Part shown: positions 26,288-34,871 of the stretch, piece after piece
How the letters are laid out: every line of letters starts with the position of its first letter
Position numbering within the stretch: position 1 is the first letter of the stretch
Assembly (NCBI GenBank): GCA_009699575.1
Contig: WLNY01000005.1
Span: 23,280 to 87,279, forward strand
Direction of reading: 5' to 3'
Length of the DNA: 64,000 bases
Origin: Actinomycetota bacterium
Lineage (GTDB): Bacteria > Actinomycetota > Actinomycetes > Nanopelagicales > Nanopelagicaceae
Position numbers and translations under genes: made by a program
The notes under the pieces: model-generated
Databases searched by the model: none
The model's input: only the letters and a program-made list of their open reading frames with translations
What the model was told of the DNA's origin: nothing

Positions 26288-26956
26288 ATGTCACTTGTAG
26301 CACTGATACGGCATGCCCACTCCGAGGCAAATAAAAATGGAATTCTTGCGGGAAGAACTCCAGGAGTTGGACTCAGTAGTGATGGAATGTCGCAATCTCA
26401 TGGATTAGTGACGCGGTTAGGTGTCTTTGACGTCAAGGAAATTCGCACGAGTCCGATAGAAAGATGTGTACAAACAATTACGCCGTGGAAAGATTCTTTT
26501 CCACGAAGAATTCGTTTTGTGGAAGATTCAGATTTACAAGAAGTGGATTATGGCAAATGGACAGGAAGAAAAATTTCGGCACTCTCTCGCCTTAAGGCAT
26601 GGGAAACAGTGCAGAAGAAGCCTAGCGAGATGGTATTTCCCGATGGAGAGGGTCTGCTCGCAATGCAAGCCCGAGCTATGAAAGCTATTCATCGAGGACT
26701 GAAATCAAAAGGCACGGGTGTTTTGGTTGTCGTGAGCCATGGAGACGTAATTAAGGCAATTCTTTCCAGCGCTTTGGGTCAGCCTTTCGACGAGTTTCAA
26801 AGAATTGTGATCGATCCTGCGTCAGTTACTGTGATTGATTTTGGAGGTAATAAACCTCGCGTCCTCCACATGAATGATTCTCAGTCTCATTTTGAAAAAA
26901 CACTGACGCGCAGTCACTCTCATCGTTTATTGGTTGGGGGAGGTTCTGGCAAATGA
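26288..26956 (+). CDS. Histidine-phosphatase family protein (MSMEG_4193-like)
   Basis: A 222-residue phosphoglycerate-mutase-like phosphatase. LIRHAHSEAN holds the phospho-accepting His, and VVSHGDVIKAI the second catalytic His. It is the actinobacterial subfamily found beside DUF3090, an SCO1664-type protein and mshC (the Rv2135c-Rv2133c arrangement). ATG 26288 has an excellent ribosome site (GGGAGG, about 5 bases upstream), so the ORF-track start 26255 is rejected. It overlaps DUF3090 by 4 nt. The substrate is unknown. Confidence 0.9.
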   Translation: MSLVALIRHAHSEANKNGILAGRTPGVGLSSDGMSQSHGLVTRLGVFDVKEIRTSPIERCVQTITPWKDSFPRRIRFVEDSDLQEVDYGKWTGRKISALSRLKAWETVQKKPSEMVFPDGEGLLAMQARAMKAIHRGLKSKGTGVLVVVSHGDVIKAILSSALGQPFDEFQRIVIDPASVTVIDFGGNKPRVLHMNDSQSHFEKTLTRSHSHRLLVGGGSGK

Positions 26957-27504
26957 GTGGTGTTGTTTATGATTATGAAAATGTTGAACGGTTTGTCTCA
27001 GGGACTGTGGGTCAACCTGGAGAAAGAGTTTTCTTTCTTCAGGCGCGAGATGGCTCTAGAGTCACTTCTGTTGTCGTTGAAAAATCCCAGGTAGCTGCGT
27101 TGGCAACACGTACAAAAATAATGTTGCGCGAAATAAAGAAATCTGATCCATCGATAAGATGGCGATTGAGCGAAACTGACAATTTTCCTCTGGAGCAACC
27201 AATATTTGAGGAATTTCGAGTAGGAGTTATTTCAATTGCTTGGGATGTGAGCGCACAGAGAATCGTCTATGAGTTGCGGGAAGCTTCTTCGTCGGACTCC
27301 GATAATGACGAAGAGATTCTTTTTACTTCCGAAGATCTTTCCTCAGATGTACTGCGCGTGCATTTGACTCCTTCTCAGGCGCAATCATTTGTGAAGCGAT
27401 CCGAGTCACTTATAAGCGCAGGTCGCTTACCGTGCCCATTCTGCGCGATTCCCATTGATCCACAAGGACACCTGTGCCCTCGTGCAAACGGATACCGACG
27501 CTAA
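26953..27504 (+). CDS. DUF3090 protein with C-terminal zinc ribbon
   Basis: A 183-residue cytosolic protein. The C-terminal CPFCAIPIDPQGHLCPRANGYRR is a likely zinc-binding end typical of DUF3090. The N-terminal part, RVFFLQARDGSRVTSVVVEKSQV, is conserved in the family, whose function is unknown. It overlaps the phosphatase gene before it (ATGA), and the next gene starts at the base after its stop. The tight coupling suggests the three products work together. Confidence 0.88.
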   Translation: MSGVVYDYENVERFVSGTVGQPGERVFFLQARDGSRVTSVVVEKSQVAALATRTKIMLREIKKSDPSIRWRLSETDNFPLEQPIFEEFRVGVISIAWDVSAQRIVYELREASSSDSDNDEEILFTSEDLSSDVLRVHLTPSQAQSFVKRSESLISAGRLPCPFCAIPIDPQGHLCPRANGYRR

Positions 27505-28203
27505 ATGAGTGAGATAGTGAAACGATTGCTCGGCGGAGAACTCGAGGTTACTGGTCGCTTGATAGATGCGTCGAATGCAACCCTATATGCGACTTTAACC
27601 TTCGAAGGAGCGCGGTCCGCTTGTATCTATAAACCGATTCAAGGAGAGCGACCATTGTGGGATTTTCCAGATGGAAATCTTGCCTCTCGTGAATACGCAG
27701 CCTACTTAGTGAGTGAGGCTCTAGCAATTAGCGTCGTTCCACCCACGGTGTTGCGTGATGGTCCTTTCGGTCCTGGAATGGTTCAACAATGGATTGAAGT
27801 AGATGAATCAATCGATCTTGCACTTTTTTATGCAACGCAGGATCCGCAGTTACGACAGATGGCCCTATTTGATGCGGTTATCAATAACACAGATCGAAAA
27901 ATAGGTCACTTACTCCCAGATTCTGAAGGAAAACTTTACGGATGCGATCATGGAGTTACCTTCCACAGTGAAGATAAATTGCGTACAGTCCTATGGCAGT
28001 GGGCGGGGGAGGAATTCACTTCCAACGAGCGCACGAGTCTTGAGATCCTCGCATCTTGGGTAATTAATACAAGCGAGTTGACTTCACTCCTCACGGTCAT
28101 GGAGATTTCAGCTCTTTCCACGCGAATACGGCAGCTTCTCAGAGCTAATTCTTTCCCTTTGCCTAACCCCGATTGGCCATCAATACCATGGCCGGCATTT
28201 TGA
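27505..28203 (+). CDS. SCO1664-family kinase-fold protein
   Basis: A 232-residue protein of the actinobacterial SCO1664 family, related to the PI3K/HipA kinase fold. The N-terminus ACIYKPIQGERPLWDFP resembles the nucleotide-binding lysine strand. NNTDRKIGHLL has a catalytic-loop look (D-R-K and a following H), and GCDHGVTF could supply the metal-binding DHG. Kinase activity is inferred from fold similarity, not shown. It starts at the base after the DUF3090 stop and lies just upstream of mshC, as in mycobacteria and streptomycetes. Confidence 0.85.
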   Translation: MSEIVKRLLGGELEVTGRLIDASNATLYATLTFEGARSACIYKPIQGERPLWDFPDGNLASREYAAYLVSEALAISVVPPTVLRDGPFGPGMVQQWIEVDESIDLALFYATQDPQLRQMALFDAVINNTDRKIGHLLPDSEGKLYGCDHGVTFHSEDKLRTVLWQWAGEEFTSNERTSLEILASWVINTSELTSLLTVMEISALSTRIRQLLRANSFPLPNPDWPSIPWPAF

Positions 28204-28229
28204 AAAACGTGACGTGAGTTGTTTTCCTT

Positions 28230-28235
28230 TAGGAT
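28230..28235 (+). promoter_or_regulatory. -10 hexamer for leaderless mshC
   Basis: TAGGAT, then GTCACA, then the GTG start at 28242. AGGA in the same bases could instead serve as a ribosome site 7 bases away, so the two readings overlap. Confidence 0.45.
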
Positions 28236-28241
28236 GTCACA

Positions 28242-29483
28242 GTGAATTCATGGGCCGAAGTGAGCATTCCACCTGTTTCGTCATCCTTTATTTTTCCAAC
28301 ACTTTCCTTGTTTAACTCATCCTCAGAGCGAGTAGAGGAACTTCCCAAGAAGTCTGTATATCGGATGTATGTATGCGGAATTACTCCATATGATGCAACG
28401 CATTTAGGTCATGCTGCAACATATATAACTTTCGATCTCATCAATCGCTATCTCACGGCTGCAGGTGCGCGAGTCCATTTTGTGGAAAATATTACTGATA
28501 TAGATGACCCCCTTCTTGAGAGAGCAAACCGCGATGGCGTTGCTTGGCAAGATTTGGCTCAATCTCAAATAGAGCTCTTTCGTGGAGATATGGTTGATTT
28601 GCATGTTATTCCACCCAGTAATTACATAGGCGCAGTGGAGGCAATCCCATTAGTAGTTAATGCGATAACTCGATTGCAGGAGCGCGGAACAATTTACCCA
28701 GTTGATGCTGATCTTTATTATGAAGTGAGAGCCGATCCACAATTTGGTACGAGAGCTCATTTGGATGATGAAACATCAGAGCGGATTTTTTCAGAACGAG
28801 GCGGCGATCCTCACAGAGCCGGAAAAAAAGATCCTTTGGATTGCCTCGTGTGGATGTCACAACGTGAAGGCGAACCAGGTTGGGATAGTCCCTGGGGCAC
28901 AGGTCGCCCAGGTTGGCATATTGAATGTAGCGCGATCGCTCTTCACTACCTGGAGAGCGAAGTGGGCGATGACTATTCCATAGATATTCAGGGCGGAGGA
29001 AGTGACCTTATTTTTCCTCATCACGAGATGGGAGCATCCCAAGCACATATTCTTGGCGGTCATCCGTTCGCGCGCTTATATGTCCATTCTGGAATGATTG
29101 GCTTAGATGGCGAAAAGATGAGTAAGAGCCTTGGTAATTTAGTGTTCGTTTCCAAATTAGTTGCTAGTGGTGTTAACCCTATGGCGATTCGACTTGCTTT
29201 GTTATCTGGAGAGTACCGCGCTGATCGCATGTGGACTTCTAGTCAGTTAGACAGTGCCATCGAATTCTTGGATGAATTACGGATAGCACTATCGCGGGAA
29301 GAAACAGCACCAACGTCTCATGTCATCCAGGAAATTGTGAATCATATGTCTAACGACCTAAATACCGTCGGCGCATTGGAATCAGTCAAGAGTTGGGTCC
29401 GCGAGACGAATCGTGGTTCTACTGGAGGGTCTCCAGGAGAACTCTCCAGAGCAATCGATGCTCTTTTAGGTATTGCGATTTAA
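28242..29483 (+). CDS. mshC: Mycothiol ligase: cysteine:GlcN-inositol ligase
   Basis: A 413-residue class I synthetase-like enzyme that joins cysteine to GlcN-Ins in mycothiol synthesis. It resembles CysRS but has the MshC-specific start [19 protein letters not shown] (HIGH-like motif), a zinc-site [10 protein letters not shown] and a KMSKS loop (about 292). It is shorter than CysRS and lacks the anticodon-binding tail. Neighbours (phosphatase, DUF3090, SCO1664-like, PAC2) match the actinobacterial mshC locus. It indicates a mycothiol-based redox buffer. The 3' end overlaps PAC2 by 4 nt. Confidence 0.93.
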   Translation: MNSWAEVSIPPVSSSFIFPTLSLFNSSSERVEELPKKSVYRMYVCGITPYDATHLGHAATYITFDLINRYLTAAGARVHFVENITDIDDPLLERANRDGVAWQDLAQSQIELFRGDMVDLHVIPPSNYIGAVEAIPLVVNAITRLQERGTIYPVDADLYYEVRADPQFGTRAHLDDETSERIFSERGGDPHRAGKKDPLDCLVWMSQREGEPGWDSPWGTGRPGWHIECSAIALHYLESEVGDDYSIDIQGGGSDLIFPHHEMGASQAHILGGHPFARLYVHSGMIGLDGEKMSKSLGNLVFVSKLVASGVNPMAIRLALLSGEYRADRMWTSSQLDSAIEFLDELRIALSREETAPTSHVIQEIVNHMSNDLNTVGALESVKSWVRETNRGSTGGSPGELSRAIDALLGIAI

Positions 29484-30343
29484 TCTTCTTTTTGACGCCG
29501 AAGGTATCGTTCAAATTCTCGCGCAATCGAATCACCGGTCGCATCTGGAATACTTGATGCATCAGTATTTTCTTCAAGCTCTTTTATATAACTAGCCACA
29601 TCGGAATCTTGTTCCGCCAACATGTCCATCGACTCTTCCCAGCGTGTTGTTAAATCTGGTAATTCACCCTCAGGTATACGAACTCCCATGAGATCTTCGA
29701 AGGCATTGATTAGCGCAAGTGTTGCCTTTGGTGATGGTGAAGACGATGCGTAATGGGGCAAAGGTGCCCACAGCGAGACAGCATCTATTCCTCGCTTATG
29801 GGCTCCATCTAAAAGTACTCCCAAAATTCCAGTGGGTCCTTGATACGTGCTGACGCCCACTCCTAATCTGGCACTCAGATCAGGATGTGAACCAGTAGCG
29901 CTAATAGAAATGGGGCGAGTATGGGGAGAGTCGGAAAGCATTGAACCAAAGGTGACAATCATCGAAACTTCGAGATCGTCAAAGAAGTCAAGCAGTTCCT
30001 TGGAAAACTGCTTCCATCGCATAGATGGCTCTGCACCCTGCACAACAACGAGATCAAAGGGGAGTGAGGGCGTTTGAATACTCATGACACGAACATCGGG
30101 CCAGGTGAGTTCACGTACTTGGCCCTGATCAATACGAACGAGCGGTCGATTAACTTGATAATCAAAGTAATCCTCGGAATCTACGTGCGCAATGAGTTCG
30201 GGCGCATCGGAAGAGGAATCCTTTGCCCACACTGAGAGAAAGTGTGAAGCGGCGTAGGTCGCAGCTTCACCTGCGTCACTCCAACCGGAGAATGCAAGGA
30301 GTGCAACCGGATCGCGTAGTTGCGGTATCGAGTGAATATCCAC
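29480..30343 (-). CDS. PAC2-family protein
   Basis: A 287-residue protein with the PAC2 (proteasome-assembly-chaperone-like) fold: LLAFSGWSDAGEAATYA near the N-terminus, the VSTYQGPTGILGVLLD segment, and an acidic, charged C-terminus. The bacterial members have no proven function; a PAC2 gene is usual beside mshC. The start is GTG with TAGGCT-N6 before it. It is divergent from the HAD gene, with only 27 bases between start codons. Confidence 0.85.
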   Translation of the reverse strand: MDIHSIPQLRDPVALLAFSGWSDAGEAATYAASHFLSVWAKDSSSDAPELIAHVDSEDYFDYQVNRPLVRIDQGQVRELTWPDVRVMSIQTPSLPFDLVVVQGAEPSMRWKQFSKELLDFFDDLEVSMIVTFGSMLSDSPHTRPISISATGSHPDLSARLGVGVSTYQGPTGILGVLLDGAHKRGIDAVSLWAPLPHYASSSPSPKATLALINAFEDLMGVRIPEGELPDLTTRWEESMDMLAEQDSDVASYIKELEENTDASSIPDATGDSIAREFERYLRRQKED

Positions 30344-30349
30344 ACGGTA

Positions 30350-30355
30350 AGCCTA
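30350..30355 (-). promoter_or_regulatory. -10 hexamer for leaderless PAC2 gene
   Basis: On the minus strand TAGGCT, then TACCGT, then the GTG at 30343. It lies 3 bases from the opposing -10 of the HAD gene. Confidence 0.5.
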
Positions 30356-30358
30356 CGG

Positions 30359-30364
30359 TAAAGT
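30359..30364 (+). promoter_or_regulatory. -10 hexamer for leaderless HAD gene
   Basis: TAAAGT, then TCATTC, then the ATG at 30371. Confidence 0.55.
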
Positions 30365-30370
30365 TCATTC

Positions 30371-31048
30371 ATGGCTACTCATGTGAAAGCAGAATTCTAT
30401 AGCGCTGTTTTCTTCGATATGGATGGACTGTTCGTTAATTCAGAACCCTTGTGGCTTGAAGCGGAAACAGAGCTCATGGCTAAGCACGGAGTTCAATGGA
30501 CACTTGACGATCAAGCACATTGCATCGGCGGGCCGTTATCAAAAGTTGGGGGATATATGTCTCAACTCGCTTTAGGTGTTGAGAGCCAAGAGTATTTTAC
30601 TGAGGCAGTTATCGAGCAAGTTCGAACAAAGATGACTCAGGGTACTCCACTCATGCCTGGGGCCATCGAACTGACGCGTGACCTTCACGCTAATGGAGTT
30701 TCAATCGCTTTGGTGTCAGCTAGTCCGAGAGTTTTAGTAGATGCGGTTTTAAATAACATCCCAGAACATTTCTTTTCCTTCTCTATATCGAGTTCAGAAG
30801 TCTCTATGCCTAAGCCGGATCCGGAAGCGTACGTTAAAGCAGCCCACGATTCGGGTGTCAATATTTCTGATTGCTTGATCTTCGAAGATTCGCTGACGGG
30901 TGTAACCGCGGCGAAAGCAAGCGGTGCACATGTCATTGCGATTCCCCATATAGTTCGAGTCGAAGCTTCGGAACGAGTTCACGTGGGGAAAAGTTTAGAA
31001 GAATTTTCGTTCAATTCTTTACAGACCCGCTTCTCACGTCACGTTTAA
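30371..31048 (+). CDS. HAD-superfamily phosphatase (beta-phosphoglucomutase-like)
   Basis: A 225-residue subfamily IA HAD protein. Motif I is FFDMDGL (nucleophile D16, D18), motif II is ALVSAS, motif III/IV is MPKPDPEAY with LIFEDSLTGVTAA. The helical cap is of the beta-PGM type. Similar HAD genes sit next to mshC/PAC2 in other Actinobacteria, and their substrate is not established. It is convergent with the RecB-type nuclease gene. Confidence 0.9.
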   Translation: MATHVKAEFYSAVFFDMDGLFVNSEPLWLEAETELMAKHGVQWTLDDQAHCIGGPLSKVGGYMSQLALGVESQEYFTEAVIEQVRTKMTQGTPLMPGAIELTRDLHANGVSIALVSASPRVLVDAVLNNIPEHFFSFSISSSEVSMPKPDPEAYVKAAHDSGVNISDCLIFEDSLTGVTAAKASGAHVIAIPHIVRVEASERVHVGKSLEEFSFNSLQTRFSRHV

Positions 31049-31053
31049 TAAAA

Positions 31054-31842
31054 CTATTGATGCGCTGGACAGATATCCTTAAATGAACACCAGTCACATA
31101 AACGTGAAGGCTTAGGCTTCCAATCATCTTTGTCCGTTGCACTCCAAATCTGTTCAGCAATTGAAATGAGGGTGGATTCAGTAGCGTCGAGGTCCTTTTG
31201 GGTTGGAGAATTCTTAACAAGCTTTCCATCGCCTAGGTAGATTAATTGAAGGAGTTTCGGTAGCACACCTTCTCTCTTCCAATACAGTAAGGCATAGACA
31301 CGAAGTTGAAAAAGTGCCTTCTCTTCCCAGCCGGGTTTGGGAGCCTTGCCCGTTTTGTAATCAATAATTCGAACTTCACCCGTTGGTGCTACATCTAAAC
31401 GATCGACATATCCATGCAGATATAATTTTTCAGTAAGGTCGCATTCGAGATGTATCTCTCTATGGGTGGCTTCGAATGTTTCCGGCTTCTCTAGGTGGAA
31501 ATACGTCTCTAATAGTGAACCAGCGCGATCGAGCCACTCCTTCTCGCTAGTAATGAGGCCTTGAAGTTCGGGGGATTCATGCAGTTGGGTAACCCAACGA
31601 CTTGGAAGAAGTTCAATGGCGGTTTCTAGCGTTCTCTTTGCGGGGGGCGAATCGAAAAGGTCATGCAAAACAGTATGAACGAGGGTCCCTCGATGGGCAT
31701 CAAGACTTGGTTTCTCAGCCAATTTATCTATCGCGCGATATTTGTAGAGTTGAGGGCAATTTTGAAAATCATTGACTCGGCTAGGGGAGAGGCGCAACTC
31801 ATTCACCTTCGCGAAGATACTCGCTATGAAAGCCTGTTGCAC
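31054..31842 (-). CDS. RecB-family exonuclease with Fe-S cluster cysteines
   Basis: A 262-residue PD-(D/E)XK nuclease of the single-domain RecB/Cas4-like type. RLSPSRVNDFQNCPQLYKYR holds the first cysteine, RGTLVHTVLHDLF the conserved His, EVRIIDYKTGKAP the active-site D...DYK, and CDWCSFKDICPAH the other three cysteines expected to bind a 4Fe-4S cluster. GTG 31842 is chosen; the ORF-track start at 31983 would run through trmI. Its divergence from trmI, 15 bases apart, matches the Rv2119/Rv2118c arrangement. A DNA-repair role is inferred. Confidence 0.87.
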   Translation of the reverse strand: MQQAFIASIFAKVNELRLSPSRVNDFQNCPQLYKYRAIDKLAEKPSLDAHRGTLVHTVLHDLFDSPPAKRTLETAIELLPSRWVTQLHESPELQGLITSEKEWLDRAGSLLETYFHLEKPETFEATHREIHLECDLTEKLYLHGYVDRLDVAPTGEVRIIDYKTGKAPKPGWEEKALFQLRVYALLYWKREGVLPKLLQLIYLGDGKLVKNSPTQKDLDATESTLISIAEQIWSATDKDDWKPKPSRLCDWCSFKDICPAHQ

Positions 31843-31845
31843 GCC

Positions 31846-31851
31846 TAGAAT
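31846..31851 (+). promoter_or_regulatory. -10 hexamer for leaderless trmI
   Basis: TAGAAT, then AGTGCC, then the GTG at 31858. The opposite strand over 31852-31847 reads TATTCT, a possible -10 for the divergent nuclease gene 4 bases from its GTG, so one sequence may serve both directions. Confidence 0.55.
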
Positions 31852-31857
31852 AGTGCC

Positions 31858-32709
31858 GTGTCGAACAATGGGTATTTCGCAGCAGGGGATCGAATCCAAC
31901 TCACTGACCCGAAAGGCAAACTCTACAGTTTCACAATCACACCGGGTAAAGAGTGGCATACCCACAAAGGTTGGATTGTGCACGATGAACTCATTGGCCT
32001 TCCAGAGGGAAGTGTTCTCAGTACATCAGGTGGTCTTAAATTTACAGCTTTTAAACCTTTACTTGGAGATTACGTTCTATCAATGCCACGCGGTGCAACG
32101 ATTGTTTACCCAAAAGATGCCGCAATGATTCTAGGGGTTGCAGATATATTTCCTGGCGCGCGTGTATTAGAAGCTGGTGTTGGCAGCGGTGCTCTTACGA
32201 TTTCGCTTGTGCGTGCTGTTGGCGAATCAGGACGAGTACACAGCGTTGAAAGACGTGAAGAATTCGCTGATAATGCAGTCGCAAATATCGAACACTATTT
32301 CTCAGGAAGACCTGCGCAATGGACGTATGCGATTGGGTCGCTTCAGGATCAAGAAATCACCGATGTTTACGATCGAGTTATCCTTGACATGCTTGCACCG
32401 TGGGAGTGCGTAGATTTCGCAGCGAATGTATTAAGGCCAGGTGGAGTTTTTCTCGCTTACGTCGCAACTACAACCCAGCTCTCAGCCACTGCTGAAGCTC
32501 TTAAGTCAGATGGTAGATTCACTGAACCAGAAAGTTCTGAAACTATTGTTCGAGGTTGGCATCATGAAGGACTTGCCGTGAGACCTCAGCAGAGAATGAT
32601 TGGACATACAGGTTTTCTTATAATTAGCCGCCGCATGGCGCCGGGTGTTGAAGTTCTCGCTAGAAGAAGACGCCCAGCAAAAGGAGCGTACGGTGTCGCG
32701 GAAGAGTGA
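31858..32709 (+). CDS. trmI: tRNA (adenine-58-N1)-methyltransferase
   Basis: A 283-residue Rossmann methyltransferase with an N-terminal beta domain. RVLEAGVGSGALT (about 103) binds SAM, and DRVILDMLAPWE holds the catalytic Asp region. It makes m1A58 in the tRNA T-loop, as shown for Rv2118c. GTG start with a leaderless promoter. In most Actinobacteria the proteasome-associated genes begin just downstream; here pafB overlaps its 3' end by 17 nt instead. Confidence 0.93.
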   Translation: MSNNGYFAAGDRIQLTDPKGKLYSFTITPGKEWHTHKGWIVHDELIGLPEGSVLSTSGGLKFTAFKPLLGDYVLSMPRGATIVYPKDAAMILGVADIFPGARVLEAGVGSGALTISLVRAVGESGRVHSVERREEFADNAVANIEHYFSGRPAQWTYAIGSLQDQEITDVYDRVILDMLAPWECVDFAANVLRPGGVFLAYVATTTQLSATAEALKSDGRFTEPESSETIVRGWHHEGLAVRPQQRMIGHTGFLIISRRMAPGVEVLARRRRPAKGAYGVAEE

Positions 32710-33634
32710 GCGTCTAGTCAATTTAACAATTGCGCTTCTAGCAACTAAACGTTTTCTAACGAAAGCCGAAATTTTCAGAAACATCGAAGGATACGAGGGC
32801 TCTGATGAGTCGATGGAGAGAATGTTTGAACGAGATAAAGATGAGTTACGCAAATTAGGAGTAGTCATAGAAGTGGGGGGAATTGACCCACTTTTTGATG
32901 ATGAAGCTGGGTACAAGATTCGTCCTGAAAGTTACGCTTTAGATCTTGGGGCCTTGAGTTCAAGTGATATTGGTCTACTCTCATTAGCAACACAGGCGTG
33001 GCGTGGCGCTGCCCTGGCTGACACCGCGCAGTCTGCGTTACGCAAATTTCAATCGCTAGGGTTGGATTCAGATCTATCGTCAATCCCTTCGCTAGCCCCG
33101 CACCTCATTTCGGATTCGAATCTCATTGATGACATCGCACAGGCGATACTCTCTCGAAGTTCAATATTATTTGGCTATTTCAATGCTCAATTGGTTTCGG
33201 AAAGGCGCGAGGTTAACCCTTACGCCATGGCAGCCCGAAGTGGCTATTGGTACCTCATCGGTTTTGACCTGACAAAGAAGGCAATGCGCGTATTTCGGTG
33301 TGACCGAATCGAAGAGTCCATTCAAGTTTCTCCAATTAAGAATTCTTTTGAAATACCCACTGATTTCGATTTGGCTCCATTCCTTAGTTCTTCGGAAAAT
33401 TTATTAGTGGCTATGGTAAAAATTCGAATTGGTAAGGGTCAAGCTTTGCGAAGCACCGCAAAAATTATCTCCAGTGATGATGAGTGGGATACGGTCGAGC
33501 TCAATTATATTGACGAAAAGAACTTGATTGAAAGAATTTTGTGGCATCTAGATGATGCAGTGCTCCTAGAGCCTGAAAGTATGCGCCACACTATTTCGCA
33601 ATCATTGCAAGCGATTGTGCATGCACATGGCTAG
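32693..33634 (+). CDS. pafB: WYL-domain DNA-damage response activator PafB
   Basis: A 313-residue regulator: an N-terminal winged HTH (SERLVNLTIALLATKRFLTKAEI) and a WYL domain with GYWYLIGFDLTKKAMRVFRCDRI (about 185-205), followed by a C-terminal WCX extension. PafB and PafC together activate the LexA-independent DNA-damage regulon in mycobacteria. GTG 32693 has AGGAG about 7 bases upstream and is preferred to the ORF-track start. It directly follows trmI, without the usual pup/prc/pafA genes. Confidence 0.9.
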   Translation: MSRKSERLVNLTIALLATKRFLTKAEIFRNIEGYEGSDESMERMFERDKDELRKLGVVIEVGGIDPLFDDEAGYKIRPESYALDLGALSSSDIGLLSLATQAWRGAALADTAQSALRKFQSLGLDSDLSSIPSLAPHLISDSNLIDDIAQAILSRSSILFGYFNAQLVSERREVNPYAMAARSGYWYLIGFDLTKKAMRVFRCDRIEESIQVSPIKNSFEIPTDFDLAPFLSSSENLLVAMVKIRIGKGQALRSTAKIISSDDEWDTVELNYIDEKNLIERILWHLDDAVLLEPESMRHTISQSLQAIVHAHG

Positions 33635-34559
33635 AGAAGAGCCAGGGCACAATACTCAAGTATCCAGATTATTGGACTTGGTTCCTTTTCTGATTTCACA
33701 TCAAGGAGTCTCGTTGCAAGAATTAGCAGCGACTTTTGATGTGAGCATCTCGCAGATTACCAATGATCTAAATACTTTATGGATGTGTGGTCTACCTGGT
33801 TACACCCCCTTGGAGCTAATAGATTTAGATTTTGACTCAGGTTTTGTCTCCATAAGCAACGCACAGATTCTTAAAAATCCGAGATCTTTGACTTCTATCG
33901 AGGCACTTTCGGTTTTAATCGGTTTGGAATTGATCTCACAATCTGCGGCATTAGAAAATGAGCAAATGCGTGAGTCAATTTCGGAACTGTCAAAGAAGAT
34001 CGCACGTGGCATGAGTACGCATGTTCCAATTGAAGTGCTTCCCAGTGTTGACGTGTTCATACGTAAAGAGCTGGAGAAAGCTATCTCGACACGATCTTCG
34101 CTCATTGTTGATTACTATTCACCTACTCACGATGCTTTAACTAGCCGTGAGATTGCACCTTTGGAGATTATTTTCTCAAAGGGTTTCGAATACGTTTCAG
34201 CATTTAACCTCGAACCGCACGGTCTGCGACTGTTTAGAGTCGATCGCATTCACAGCGTTGCCCCTGGACATACGCCCGTAGCTCTTTCACTAGAGGCCGC
34301 ATCGGCGCATGGTGCTCCTTCAATTGAGGTCTCTGTGTTGGTTAAAAAAGATGCTCGAATCGCTAAGGAGCGACTAGGTCTGACGGTGGATCAGGTAACT
34401 CAGGCTCAACTTCATGCAATTGCCATTGATGTCTATAGCCTTAATTGGGTCAAGCGGGTAGTGGTGGCCTCCGCTGGAGGCATCGAAATTGGGGAGCCTC
34501 AGGAGCTTCGAGACCTCGTACGAAGCCAAGCTGAGACCATATTGAGCCTCTACTCCTAA
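33627..34559 (+). CDS. pafC: WYL-domain DNA-damage response activator PafC
   Basis: A 310-residue paralogue of PafB and its obligate partner. The N-terminal HTH is QVSRLLDLVPFLISHQGVSLQELAATFDVS; the WYL-domain region reads KGFEYVSAFNLEPHGLRLFRVDRI, so the WYL triad itself is altered to EYV. ATG 33627 overlaps the pafB stop by 8 nt; the TTG at 33615 in the track is less likely. A 121-base gap to tatA follows, with no further gene visible. Confidence 0.88.
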   Translation: MAREEPGHNTQVSRLLDLVPFLISHQGVSLQELAATFDVSISQITNDLNTLWMCGLPGYTPLELIDLDFDSGFVSISNAQILKNPRSLTSIEALSVLIGLELISQSAALENEQMRESISELSKKIARGMSTHVPIEVLPSVDVFIRKELEKAISTRSSLIVDYYSPTHDALTSREIAPLEIIFSKGFEYVSAFNLEPHGLRLFRVDRIHSVAPGHTPVALSLEAASAHGAPSIEVSVLVKKDARIAKERLGLTVDQVTQAQLHAIAIDVYSLNWVKRVVVASAGGIEIGEPQELRDLVRSQAETILSLYS

Positions 34560-34680
34560 TAATTGATGCGATTTCGTTACAGAGATCGAATACCCAAAGA
34601 ACTCTTCCCTCATGTACCTTTGTCTTTTAGAGCACCACGTGTTGACCCCCTTGGACACACTTAGACCGAAAGAGAGCCCC

Positions 34681-34866
34681 ATGTTCCTCAAAGAACCAAG
34701 CCACATTTTGATTCTGCTTCTCGTAGTTCTTTTCCTATTTGGCGCGAAGCGTCTTCCGGACTCAGCTCGATCTATCGGCAAGTCAATGCGTATCTTTAAG
34801 AGTGAAATAAAAGATATTAACCAGGACGAGAAGAAGACAAGCCCAGAAGACTCGTCAGAGAAGTAA
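34681..34866 (+). CDS. tatA: Twin-arginine translocase subunit TatA
   Basis: A 61-residue protein with one membrane helix ([14 protein letters not shown]), the conserved F-G hinge, an amphipathic helix ([19 protein letters not shown]) and an acidic/lysine tail. TatA forms the pore-like assembly of the Tat system for folded proteins. ATG 34681 is chosen because the membrane helix begins right after it; the track start 34612 adds 23 unrelated residues. tatC follows after 5 nt. Confidence 0.92.
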   Translation: MFLKEPSHILILLLVVLFLFGAKRLPDSARSIGKSMRIFKSEIKDINQDEKKTSPEDSSEK

Positions 34867-34871
34867 ATAGC

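Noticed and set aside
34560-34680. TTGACC at about 34642 as a -35 promoter for tatA
   Set aside because: No acceptable -10 hexamer at 16-18 bases downstream; too weak to list.
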